DNA of 12,981 bases from JBHWPB01 sp043424675. Its GTDB lineage: Bacteria; Bacillota; Bacilli; Lactobacillales; Carnobacteriaceae_A. The stretch is from positions 1 through 12,981 of the forward strand of contig JBHWPB010000088.1 in the NCBI GenBank assembly GCA_043424675.1. Direction: 5' to 3'. This document shows, piece by piece, positions 6,408 through 12,885 of the stretch (its first letter is position 1; every line of letters begins with the position of its first letter). The notes below the pieces were generated by a model, which saw nothing but the letters and a program-made list of their open reading frames with translations, was not told where the DNA came from and searched no databases. The position numbers and the translations under genes were made by a program.

Positions 6408-7505
6408 GTGAAGAAATTAAATGTGTTAGTTACAGGAATCGGGGGACCTATCGCCCAAGGAATCATGATGGGATTACAGGAGCTGGACAATGTCCGGATT
6501 ATTGGAGCAGATCGGCGGACACTGACTTCCGGGCATCACCTCTGCGATAAAACCTATGTCATCCCCCGCTACACGCAGTTGTCTGAATACAAAGAAGCGA
6601 TCTTGGATATCGTTTCTGAAGAAGATATCGCTGCGATTTTCCCCGCACTTCCGCAAGAAATTGAAATTTACCATAGCTTTCGCTCTGAAATAAAAGCAGC
6701 CGTCGCTCTTCCAACCAGCGATTATTTTGAAGTACTCCAGAATAAAGTGGCGACTTACAACTACTTAGAAACTCATGATTTAGAGCAGTATGTACCAGAA
6801 TATTACAGCTTTACTGAAAATCGTGACCTTCGTCAAATTATGGATGAGAGGTTCCATGACAAAACGTATGTGGTAGTGAAAGCAGCCGAAGCTTATGGCG
6901 CCATCGGCTCTTCCATTTTAACGGATCGCAAACATTTCTTAAAAGCTGTCAGCCAGAACAAGATAAAATATTTAAATGTAGAAGATTATTATGATATGGC
7001 TTCATTTGATGGTAAGGAACGCTTCGTCATGCCCTATTTAAATTCTAAAGAATATAGCGTCGACGTTTATATGCATGAAGGAAGTCTGGTAGTTGCTGTT
7101 CCCAGAGAACGCACAGGGATATCTAACGGCATCGTGTTGGAAGGAAAAGTCCTCTACAACGAGGAACTTATCCAAGCTGCTAAAGACATCTCAGAGAAGT
7201 TTATCACCAAAGGCTTTGTGAACCTGCAGTTCTTTGAAACAGAAGAAGGTTATAAGCTGACAGATATCAACCCGCGCTTTGCTGGGAGCCAGGTGATGAG
7301 CTTGGGAGCAGGTGTAAATTTCCCAGAAATTTTCTTAACATATGAAGTCCTAGAAGAAAAGATGGATATTCATCCGCGCTGGAATACACAGATGTTCCGC
7401 TATCGCGTACCAAAATTCTATCATGGTGTGGATGATGATCATTTAAAGTCTTATCACAAAGTTGAAGTGACCAACGATAACACCCCGCCAGAATATGAAG
7501 AATAG
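6408..7505 (+). CDS. Orphan ATP-grasp ligase (carbamoyl-phosphate-synthase-like fold)
   Basis: The 365-residue cytoplasmic protein is expected to join a carboxylate to an amine or other nucleophile through an acyl-phosphate. It has an N-terminal pre-ATP-grasp Rossmann segment (LNVLVTGIGGPIAQG, about 4-18) and an ATP-grasp core with VVVKAAEAYGAIGSS (155-169) as the ATP-binding lysine and glycine-rich loop. MPYLNSKEYSVDVY (208-221) and the metal-binding DINPRFAGSQ (286-295) follow. This is the layout of CarB-like or PylC-like stand-alone ATP-grasp enzymes. No carrier, peptide precursor or other biosynthetic gene is adjacent, so the substrate cannot be inferred. The GTG at 6408 is preferred because TAAGGTGGAG (6391-6400) lies seven bases upstream; a GTG at 6402 in frame is too close to it. 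The gene has its own promoter(s) and a strong terminator. Confidence 0.87.
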   Translation: MKKLNVLVTGIGGPIAQGIMMGLQELDNVRIIGADRRTLTSGHHLCDKTYVIPRYTQLSEYKEAILDIVSEEDIAAIFPALPQEIEIYHSFRSEIKAAVALPTSDYFEVLQNKVATYNYLETHDLEQYVPEYYSFTENRDLRQIMDERFHDKTYVVVKAAEAYGAIGSSILTDRKHFLKAVSQNKIKYLNVEDYYDMASFDGKERFVMPYLNSKEYSVDVYMHEGSLVVAVPRERTGISNGIVLEGKVLYNEELIQAAKDISEKFITKGFVNLQFFETEEGYKLTDINPRFAGSQVMSLGAGVNFPEIFLTYEVLEEKMDIHPRWNTQMFRYRVPKFYHGVDDDHLKSYHKVEVTNDNTPPEYEE

Positions 7506-7560
7506 AAAGAGACGCATCAGAACAAGTAACTTTAATCTTGTTTTGATGCGTCTTTCTTTA
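7506..7560. terminator. Bidirectional terminator between convergent ATP-grasp and glycosyltransferase genes
   Basis: AGACGCATCAGAACAAG (about 7510-7526) pairs with CTTGTTTTGATGCGTCT (7537-7553), a 17-base stem with one G-T pair. AAAG on the left and TTCTTT on the right give termination in both directions. It starts directly after the ATP-grasp stop codon and ends just before that of the glycosyltransferase. Confidence 0.9.
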
Positions 7561-7562
7561 GA

Positions 7563-8750
7563 TCATTGTGACTGGTTAGAAATAACCTGTCCTATAACAT
7601 CTGCTGCCGCTTCAGATCCACCGGCCTCTTTGAAAGTCCGTCCTATTTTTTCAGCATTTTCTATATAGAGCGGATTATTCAAAATCCCACTAACTGCTTC
7701 TTGTATCCCTTCAGCATCTTTTACTTTGAGTGGTGCACCTGCACCTACTTCTTGGACCCGTTCAGCAATCATCTCTTCTTCACTGTGGATAGGAGCCAAG
7801 ACAGAAGGCACCCCAAAATATAAACTTTCACTGATACTATTCATACCAGCATGCGTTAGAAATACATGCGCTTGTTCTAAAAGAGCCAGCTGATCGACCC
7901 TTTCAGCTACCTGTATACCTTCTGGGATCTGTCCGAGACTTGCTATATGCGTGTCCGATCCCACCGCCATCACCACTTCTACGTCCAATTCTTCTAAACC
8001 AGCGATACATTGTCTATAAAACTCTTCTTTATCATTCAACATCGACCCTAGTGCAATATAAACTAAAGGAAGCGAAGACTCTTTAGGTTCTTGTTCAGGA
8101 AGATCAAAAACTGGTCCTACAAAATGAAACTTATCTGAAAAGCTGTCGGATACAGGCTGAAATTCTCTAGAAGTATAGACAACCGTCGGCGTATCATTAT
8201 CATTTAGAATTAAGTCGATAAAATCTCTGATACTGTTCACTTCAAAGCCTTCTTCCTCCAAATTTTTCATCTTGCGGCTGATGGAAGGGAGTCCCGTTAC
8301 AACTTGAGACAATTCGTTAAAAGATGGGCTCATTTCTTTAACACACTCTCTGTTAAAAGCTAGCGTAGTTGTCGAGCAGACATAGGGAATTTCTAAATTT
8401 TTGGCATAAAGCTGCCCCCAGATCCAGAGAGAATCATAAACGATACAATCTGGTTGAAAGACTTCCAGCTCTCTATAAGCCTTCTCCTTAAAATTCAGGG
8501 TCGTATCGATCGCCATCTCCGCAAGTCCTGCCAAGTCTTCCACCAACATGTCCTCTACCTCTGAAGTTTCTACGGTCATATACTCATCACTGGAAACGAA
8601 GGTTGCTCCTGTTTCTTCTATCGCTTCCTGAACCATATCAAAGGAAAAATATAAAATTTCATGTCCTCTTTCGATTAATTCCTCTACAACTTTCAGCGTG
8701 GGATTGGTATGACCGACAGCGGGCACATTAAAAAAAGCAATTCTGCTCAC
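7563..8750 (-). CDS. MGT-family glycosyltransferase (GT1 / UDP-glycosyltransferase-like)
   Basis: The 395-residue GT-B enzyme is expected to move a sugar from a nucleotide donor to a small hydrophobic acceptor, like B. subtilis YjiC and macrolide glycosyltransferases (OleD). The N-domain opens with MSRIAFFNVPAVGHTNP; His14 is the expected catalytic base and Asp106 (YDSLWIWG) its likely partner. The C-domain has YIALGS (231-236), then the donor-site box HAGMNSISESLYFGVP (300-315). The usual (D/E)Q of the donor box is Glu324-Glu325 (HSEEEM). No signal peptide is visible. The start is a GTG with AAGGAGGAG five bases upstream. The gene has its own promoter at 8777-8805 and is not in an operon. 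Acceptor and donor are unknown; self-protection by glycosylating a xenobiotic is one speculative role. Confidence 0.9.
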   Translation of the reverse strand: MSRIAFFNVPAVGHTNPTLKVVEELIERGHEILYFSFDMVQEAIEETGATFVSSDEYMTVETSEVEDMLVEDLAGLAEMAIDTTLNFKEKAYRELEVFQPDCIVYDSLWIWGQLYAKNLEIPYVCSTTTLAFNRECVKEMSPSFNELSQVVTGLPSISRKMKNLEEEGFEVNSIRDFIDLILNDNDTPTVVYTSREFQPVSDSFSDKFHFVGPVFDLPEQEPKESSLPLVYIALGSMLNDKEEFYRQCIAGLEELDVEVVMAVGSDTHIASLGQIPEGIQVAERVDQLALLEQAHVFLTHAGMNSISESLYFGVPSVLAPIHSEEEMIAERVQEVGAGAPLKVKDAEGIQEAVSGILNNPLYIENAEKIGRTFKEAGGSEAAADVIGQVISNQSQ

Positions 8751-8776
8751 TTGTTCTCCTCCTTTTCTCTTAGTTC

Positions 8777-8805
8777 AGTATAGAGAAAACGAGTTTTTTA
8801 TTGAA
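8777..8805 (-). promoter_or_regulatory. Candidate promoter of the glycosyltransferase gene
   Basis: On the minus strand TTCAAT (8800-8805), a 17-base spacer and TATACT (8777-8782) lie about 27 bases before the GTG. The -35 is weak. Confidence 0.5.
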
Positions 8806-8887
8806 GCTGGACTATTTATTTTATAACATTTGACACCTTCAAAAAGCGAGGCTAGCTTGATTTTTTCCCTCGTTTCCATTCTTTCAA

Positions 8888-8922
8888 TAAAAAAAGAAGA
8901 TATGCTACCTTTGCATATCTTC
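8888..8922 (-). terminator. Terminator of the PAS-GGDEF gene
   Basis: GAAGATATGC (8896-8905) and GCATATCTTC (8913-8922) form a perfect 10-base stem with a 7-base loop, followed on the minus strand by seven T. It starts 11 bases past the stop codon. Confidence 0.92.
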
Positions 8923-8932
8923 AGATATCGAC

Positions 8933-9904
8933 TCAATTGATTACTTTATTGCCGCCCTGCCTTTGTGCTTCGAGTAACTTTTGGTTGACTATTGAAATGA
9001 GCTGCCCGATTGTTTCATCAAAATTGTAGTCTGTTACTCCTGCACTGATGGTTATAATTCCAGATATTTCAAAAACAGTACTCAATACTTGTTTACGTAT
9101 CGCTTCTGCTACACGGTAGGCTTCTTCTTCATCTTCTCCATCCAATATTATCATAAAGACCGTTTCACGGAAGCGCCCTGCAAAATGCTCTTCGCTAACG
9201 TTATCTTGGATAATTTTGGCCGTCGTTTTCAAAAGACTCTCACTTAAGACGACGCCCACTTCTTCTTCGTATTGCGCATAATTATCTATTCGCAGTAAAA
9301 TAACCGACTGGGGTTTTTCTCTGTCCTTTAATTTTGTCAGTTCGAGAAGTGTCGCCTGGCGCCCATAGAGAGGAGTTAAGGTATCTCTTTCCATTCTTGT
9401 CTTCAGCTCATTATTCGCAACCTTCAGACGTTGTTTTTCTTGTTCTTCTTCGGTGATATCGAATACGATTCCCTTTAAGAATAAGGGTTTTCCATCTTCT
9501 GTCCGTTCGGTGACTTTTCCACGATCCTGATAGATTTTCCAGGATCCGTCTAGGGCTTTGATGCGGTACTTCACTTCCCAAACTGGGATTTCGCCGTCGA
9601 GGTGGTCTTGCATTTCCTGCATGACGAATTCATAGTCTTCGGGATGTATTTTTTCAGTAAAAAATTCATAAGATACTTGCTCCGGCAGTTCGTTTTTTGT
9701 ATAACCAAGAGCGGTCGCTTTCAAGGGATTATAAGTTACTTCATTAAGGCTGAAGTCCCAAAACCATTGGCCCAAATTTCCATCCCATCCGAATTCCATA
9801 TTTTCAGTATCATGAAAGGTGTTCAATAATTCCCTGTTCAGCCGCTTCAGCGACTTGATCTCTTTCAGTAGTTCTTCTTTCGTGCGATTTGCATAACTCT
9901 CCAT
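8933..9904 (-). CDS. PAS domain protein with degenerate GGDEF domain
   Basis: The 323-residue protein lacks membrane segments, so it is probably a cytoplasmic sensor. It starts with a short coiled-coil-like segment (about 8-30) and a PAS_3-type fold (about 38-155: WFWDFSLNEVTYNP, FFTEKIHPEDYE, GIVFDITEEEQEKQR). A GGDEF-like domain follows (about 172-323), opening with RDTLTPLYGR, which corresponds to RDxLTxLxNR. The signature RYGGDEF reads RFRETVF (244-250), and the first metal-binding Asp is replaced (LLRID), so diguanylate cyclase activity is not expected. Such domains can bind GTP or c-di-GMP or act as dimerisation modules. The ATG at 9904 is six bases after AGGAGG; a GTG one codon earlier is too close. 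No other c-di-GMP gene is nearby. Confidence 0.88.
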   Translation of the reverse strand: MESYANRTKEELLKEIKSLKRLNRELLNTFHDTENMEFGWDGNLGQWFWDFSLNEVTYNPLKATALGYTKNELPEQVSYEFFTEKIHPEDYEFVMQEMQDHLDGEIPVWEVKYRIKALDGSWKIYQDRGKVTERTEDGKPLFLKGIVFDITEEEQEKQRLKVANNELKTRMERDTLTPLYGRQATLLELTKLKDREKPQSVILLRIDNYAQYEEEVGVVLSESLLKTTAKIIQDNVSEEHFAGRFRETVFMIILDGEDEEEAYRVAEAIRKQVLSTVFEISGIITISAGVTDYNFDETIGQLISIVNQKLLEAQRQGGNKVIN

Positions 9905-9931
9905 CACATTCCTCCTCTAACTTGTTTATTA

Positions 9932-9960
9932 AGTTTATGTTAACTGGAGAAATGATTCAA
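9932..9960 (-). promoter_or_regulatory. Candidate promoter of the PAS-GGDEF gene
   Basis: On the minus strand TTGAAT (9955-9960), a 17-base spacer and TAAACT (9932-9937) lie about 28 bases before the ATG, at the point where the ATPase remnant ends. Confidence 0.45.
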
Positions 9961-10314
9961 TAATTTATCATCAAGTATTAATCGCTTTGTTCCATTTGAA
10001 ACAGAAAAAGTGATATCCGTTAAAGGTGATGTGGTCTGTCTGGGGTAAGCAAAGCTTGCTTCACTCACTTCCAAAACCGTCTCTCCTCTATCTTTTTCAG
10101 TAGCAGCCCGTGACACTCCATAATACTCTTCAACAGCGAGCAGCCCTTCATTTGGAATATCCGTCTTTTGGTAGGCTTCAATGTTGGAAATATTGTCTAA
10201 GGAATACCCGGCATGTTCCAAAGCCGTTAGATAGAGAGGTTGCCGCAAGCCAATCTCACTCAACAGATCAGATCGGAGCAATTCATCGACGGTCATATTT
10301 CCAACCAGACGCCC
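9940..10314 (-). pseudogene. Remnant of a duplicated ECF-transporter ATPase (YkoD/CbiO-like)
   Basis: The frame read from 10314 gives GRLVGNMTVDELL, LLSEIGLRQPLYLTALEHAG and, near the end, VLEVSEASFAYP and SPLTDITFSVSNGTK. The first part matches the end of one ABC ATPase domain (G-R-L-V, D/EELL) plus the linker motif (GLRQPLYLTAL) of duplicated ECF ATPases. The second matches the opening strands of a second ABC domain. Homology fades at about 9985, exactly before the expected Walker A (GxxGxGKS), and the frame stops at 9940. At the other end it meets an in-frame TAG at 10315-10317 and mazF, so the first domain's Walker A, signature and Walker B are all gone. About 125 codons remain of a normal ~500-570. 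No ribosome binding site precedes it; it is a relic, not a functional gene. Confidence 0.75.
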
Positions 10315-10666
10315 CTACTTCATATAAAATTTTTATGAGATGTGTACACTCTTCTACCAAATTTTTTGGCGCTTCCTCTACAAATTGAAAGCCTCGTGAT
10401 TCAATATCAATCATACGGTGGTGTTCTAATAGAACTTGTCCGTGGGTTTCCATATCTGAAGGTAAATCGACATGGAAAGGAAATTTTTTACGCAACGAGC
10501 TAATTGGCGCTACACCAAACATATAGTTTAAAAATTTGTTTGGCTGAGTTAGAATCATGCATGGTCTGTACCCTCTTTGTTCATGCCCTTTAGTAGGATT
10601 AAAGTCAACAAAGACTATATCGCCTTGCTTTAGGTCTTTATAGGACTTTTTTTCAGCGCCACTCAT
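10283..10666 (-). CDS. mazF: MazF/PemK-family toxin (mRNA interferase)
   Basis: Ribosome-independent mRNA endonuclease, the toxin half of a type II system. The 127-residue protein carries the family hallmark GDIVFVDFNPTKGHEQRGYRPCMIL (15-39; GHEQ-x-G-x-RP), with Glu29 and Arg31/Arg34 in the active-site loop, and PISS (54-57) where E. coli MazF has the Thr of PIT. The ATG at 10666 overlaps the antitoxin stop as ATGA, implying translational coupling. A TTG 30 bases upstream in frame has no ribosome binding site of its own. The last ten residues (about 118-127, ASGWKYDRR) are translated from sequence that, in another frame, encodes part of the ECF ATPase. The natural C-terminus probably lay near ILYEV, so the tail looks acquired. 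Functionality is likely but untested. Confidence 0.9.
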   Translation of the reverse strand: MSGAEKKSYKDLKQGDIVFVDFNPTKGHEQRGYRPCMILTQPNKFLNYMFGVAPISSLRKKFPFHVDLPSDMETHGQVLLEHHRMIDIESRGFQFVEEAPKNLVEECTHLIKILYEVGASGWKYDRR

Positions 10667-10923
10667 AATAATTCTCGGCCTACTGGGTCTCCCCAATCAT
10701 ATTTATCTTCTGTACCTAGAGGTTCCCCATTATAATCTGAAAAGGCTTCCTCAATTGTCTGGGGGTATTTTCTTTTAGGTGTTAAAACAATTTGGTTGTT
10801 TGACACTTCAACATTAAATTGAATATTTTCATCTTCAATGTCTAATTCTTTTAATATATCCTTACCAATTCTTATACCATATGAATTACCCCATTGAGTT
10901 AAATTTAATTTTTTTGTAAGCAT
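10663..10923 (-). CDS. mazE: MazE-family (AbrB/SpoVT-fold) antitoxin
   Basis: The 86-residue protein neutralises the toxin and, with it, represses their shared promoter. The N-terminal half is a swapped-hairpin AbrB-like DNA-binding domain: LTQWGNSYGIRIGKDILKEL (8-27) is the standard MazE signature, followed by NNQIVLTPKRK (42-52). The acidic C-terminal tail (TIEEAFSDYNGE to GDPVGRELL, 56-86) is the expected toxin-binding segment. The ATG at 10923 is preceded by AAGGAGG with a seven-base spacer. Stop and toxin start share four bases (ATGA). The promoter and a palindromic operator lie at 10956-10984. The DNA here is more AT-rich than the flanking enzyme genes, consistent with recent acquisition. 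Confidence 0.92.
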   Translation of the reverse strand: MLTKKLNLTQWGNSYGIRIGKDILKELDIEDENIQFNVEVSNNQIVLTPKRKYPQTIEEAFSDYNGEPLGTEDKYDWGDPVGRELL

Positions 10924-10955
10924 AACTTAGCCTCCTTGATATTTTATGCATCGTA

Positions 10956-10984
10956 AGTGTATACTTGTATATACAAAATGTCAA
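10956..10984 (-). promoter_or_regulatory. mazEF promoter with palindromic operator in the spacer
   Basis: On the minus strand a perfect TTGACA (10979-10984), a 17-base spacer and TACACT (10956-10961) form the promoter. The spacer contains the perfect 12-base palindrome TTGTATATACAA (10965-10976), followed by a second AGTATACACT-like half-symmetric site over the -10. This is the expected layout for autorepression by MazE-MazF. Confidence 0.75.
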
Positions 10985-11079
10985 TTTTTAATATATAAAA
11001 AGACAGCTCTTTTTTCAGCTCAGTTTTACCTCGCTACAAAAACTTAAATATTTCACTATTCTATGTCACTTATTTCCTC

Positions 11080-11085
11080 TATACT
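11080..11085 (+). promoter_or_regulatory. Possible -10 element of the SDR gene
   Basis: TATACT lies 22 bases before the ATG at 11108, with no clear -35. If used, the leader would be only about 15 bases and would just include the ribosome binding site. The remaining sequence between the mazEF promoter and here holds no other recognisable signal. Confidence 0.25.
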
Positions 11086-11107
11086 AGAAAAAATAGGAGG
11101 AAGATAT

Positions 11108-11878
11108 ATGACAACTACATACGATTATACGGGAAAAGTCGTTATTGTAACCGGCGGAGGCAGAGGTCTAGGCTTAGGGATCACCAGAGCTTTTGTGAAA
11201 ACGGGAGCGACAGTGATCATCACAGGGCGGACAGAATCGACCTTGCAGAATGCTGCCGATGAGTTGCGTGAAGAACTGGATGCAGATATCCACTACTATA
11301 CAGCAGATGGAACGATCGAGAAAAAGGTCCAGGAGGTCATTGCATGGATTTATGAGAAATTCGGACAACTGGACGTATTGGTGAATAACGCTCAGGCAGA
11401 AACTCATGGGCCAAAACTTCAAGAACACACCACAGAGACTTTTGATGAAGCGATTCAGACAGGCTTATACGCGACATTCTATTATATGAAATACAGTTTC
11501 CCTCTGCTCAAGGAAAGTAAAGGTTCCATCATCAATATGGGATCGGGAGCAGGGATCACAGGGATGGAAGGCTTCGCCCCTTATGCCGCTAATAAAGAAG
11601 CGATTCGCGGCTTGACACGTGTCGCTGCTTCAGAGTGGAGCCGAGACGGGATCAACAGCAACACGATCTGTCCAGCCGTGGAAACGCCAGCCTTCTTAGA
11701 ATGGGCAGAAGATAATCCTGAAGATTATCAAAATATCGTATCCTCTGCGGCACTGCGCCGCTTAGCTGATCCTGAGATTCATGTTGGCGGGACTTGTTTG
11801 TTCCTCGCAAGCCCTGAAGGTAAACAATTAACAGGCAGAAACTTCGACGTCGACGGCGGTCAGAACTTGAGGCCATAA
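11108..11878 (+). CDS. Classical SDR family oxidoreductase
   Basis: A 256-residue NAD(P)-dependent dehydrogenase/reductase of the classical short-chain family (3-oxoacyl-ACP reductase / glucose dehydrogenase-like), cytoplasmic. It has the cofactor loop TGGGRGLGLG (15-24), NNAQA (93-97, usually NNAG), the catalytic triad Ser146 (INMGSGAG), Tyr159 and Lys163 (YAANK), and CPAVETP (188-194) after beta-strand 6. Arg19 and Arg41 near the adenosine ribose suggest NADPH. The ATG at 11108 is chosen because AGGAGG (11095-11100) precedes it by seven bases; an in-frame ATG at 11063 would add 15 residues and has no ribosome binding site. The gene is inverted relative to the ECF relics on both sides, so it probably inserted there. 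The substrate is unknown. Confidence 0.93.
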   Translation: MTTTYDYTGKVVIVTGGGRGLGLGITRAFVKTGATVIITGRTESTLQNAADELREELDADIHYYTADGTIEKKVQEVIAWIYEKFGQLDVLVNNAQAETHGPKLQEHTTETFDEAIQTGLYATFYYMKYSFPLLKESKGSIINMGSGAGITGMEGFAPYAANKEAIRGLTRVAASEWSRDGINSNTICPAVETPAFLEWAEDNPEDYQNIVSSAALRRLADPEIHVGGTCLFLASPEGKQLTGRNFDVDGGQNLRP

Positions 11879-11884
11879 ATATTT

Positions 11885-11928
11885 AAAAAATAACTAGTAT
11901 GTCATTGACGACACGCTAGTTATTTTTA
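11885..11928. terminator. Terminator of the SDR gene, probably bidirectional
   Basis: AAAAATAACTAG (11886-11897) pairs with CTAGTTATTTTT (11916-11927), with an inner TGTC/GACA stem. The A-rich left and T-rich right flanks allow function on both strands. Confidence 0.85.
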
Positions 11929-11951
11929 ACTTATAAATAGCTATTTCCTCT

Positions 11952-12463
11952 TCATGCCGTCACTCTATTTTGTTGTCGAATGACTGCCACAATGGCGAGG
12001 ACAAAAATCAATTGGTTAATGGAACACCTGTAACGATTGATCCTGTGATCCAAGTGATCGGATTTAGATCTAAATTAAATCCGAGAGCTAACACAGAGAC
12101 GACTAATCCTACAACTACCCTCCCGCTTATCATTTCAATGATCGGTGAAACAATACATATTTAAATTGAGTTTTATCCTACAAAGGGAAACAACCAAGCC
12201 ATAGGTCGCTAATTCAAATATCATAATCGGCATCATTGGAAAAAGAGGCAGTATCCCGATTAAAATACCACTTAAAAAGGGAGTGATCGCCCCGACGCTT
12301 AATGCAAGAAGCAGAGAAATCGTTAACCCAGAAATGAGTATCGGGATATGCATCAGAAGGAAGACGGGTCCTCCATACTAAGGGCGTGAAAAATCATCGG
12401 CAACAGAAGGCCGACAGCTACAAGGAAATCTCCTAGAACGAGCTCTCTTGTTTTACTATTCAT
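11952..12463 (-). pseudogene. ECF transporter S-component gene broken by three frameshifts
   Basis: The sequence, about 170 codons, covers a complete S-component (membrane-embedded substrate-binding subunit) but in three different frames. From the ATG at 12463 frame A gives MNSKTRELVLGDFLVAV, then LLLPMIFHALSM. At about 12370 the reading shifts to GPVFLLMHIPILISG, continuing through GILPLFPMMPIMIFELATYG. At about 12155 an extra T shifts it to SPIIEMISGRVVVGL and DLNPITWITGSIVTG. At about 12005-12015 a final shift gives NQLIFVLAIVAVI and the stop at 11952-11954. The motif set (MHIPxLIxG, LFPMxPIMxFELATYG, SGRVVVGL) is typical of ECF S components next to DUF1893 genes. Its ATG overlaps the DUF1893 stop (ATGA). 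Ligand unknown. The second frame alone (12135-12353) is a 72-codon ORF that could be mistaken for a small gene. Confidence 0.82.
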
Positions 12464-12885
12464 CTGATTCTCTCTTTTTCAGAAACATAGCGTTTAATCA
12501 ATTCTATTAATTCGAGTGGGTCGTCAGTTTGTGAGGCGATCTTTTCCATGGGGCATAAATCGGTTTTATCTTGATTTTTGATAATTTTGGTTAATCTTCC
12601 ATAAGTGACCGGAATATTTGCTTCTTCCAATACATTTTTTGCTGACTCGGAGAGTAAATGAGAATAAATTTCTGAAACCTCTCCGTAAGTCGAGAGTAAT
12701 GCTGCTGCTTTTCCTGTGACTTGATCAGCTAAGGCACTGTCTTTCAAGAGATGAAGATTTTCCTCCATCAAACTCATCAGAGGTTTAATGCCTTTTTCTT
12801 CACTCATATAAACTATTTTATTGTGTTGAACAACGACTAAAGCATAATTATTTTCTATCAATGTTTTTTTAGCTAATTTAATCAT
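12460..12885 (-). CDS. DUF1893 family protein
   Basis: The 141-residue protein matches the DUF1893 family over its whole length (structural prototype TM1506 of Thermotoga). ALVVVQHNKIVYMSEEKGI (about 15-33) is followed by ADQVTGKAAALLSTYG (53-68), with the family GKAAALL core, and TDLCPMEKIA (about 108-117), with the conserved CPME that carries the reactive-looking cysteine. The fold resembles deaminases, but the activity is not known. The ATG at 12885 fits the family start; GAAGAG lies about six bases upstream, a modest ribosome binding site. In-frame GTG/alternative codons up to 12954 would add residues foreign to the family. It overlaps the S-component pseudogene by four bases and so was the first gene of the old ECF operon. 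It looks intact even though its partner is dead. Confidence 0.85.
   Translation of the reverse strand: MIKLAKKTLIENNYALVVVQHNKIVYMSEEKGIKPLMSLMEENLHLLKDSALADQVTGKAAALLSTYGEVSEIYSHLLSESAKNVLEEANIPVTYGRLTKIIKNQDKTDLCPMEKIASQTDDPLELIELIKRYVSEKERIR

Noticed and set aside
10283..10696. TTG at 10696 as the mazF start
   Set aside because: It would overlap mazE by 34 bases without a ribosome binding site, whereas ATG 10666 gives the standard ATGA coupling and the usual protein length.
10985..11060. Hairpin made from the two CAGCTC copies at about 11006-11022
   Set aside because: The copies are direct repeats; only the AGCT core is self-complementary, which is too short to be meaningful.
11970..12164. 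64-codon plus-strand frame after the SDR gene
   Set aside because: It is antisense to the S-component pseudogene, whose reverse-strand translation is clearly protein-like; no ribosome binding site.
12135..12353. Small membrane protein of 72 codons
   Set aside because: It is the middle segment of the frameshifted S-component gene; sequences on both sides continue the same protein in other frames.
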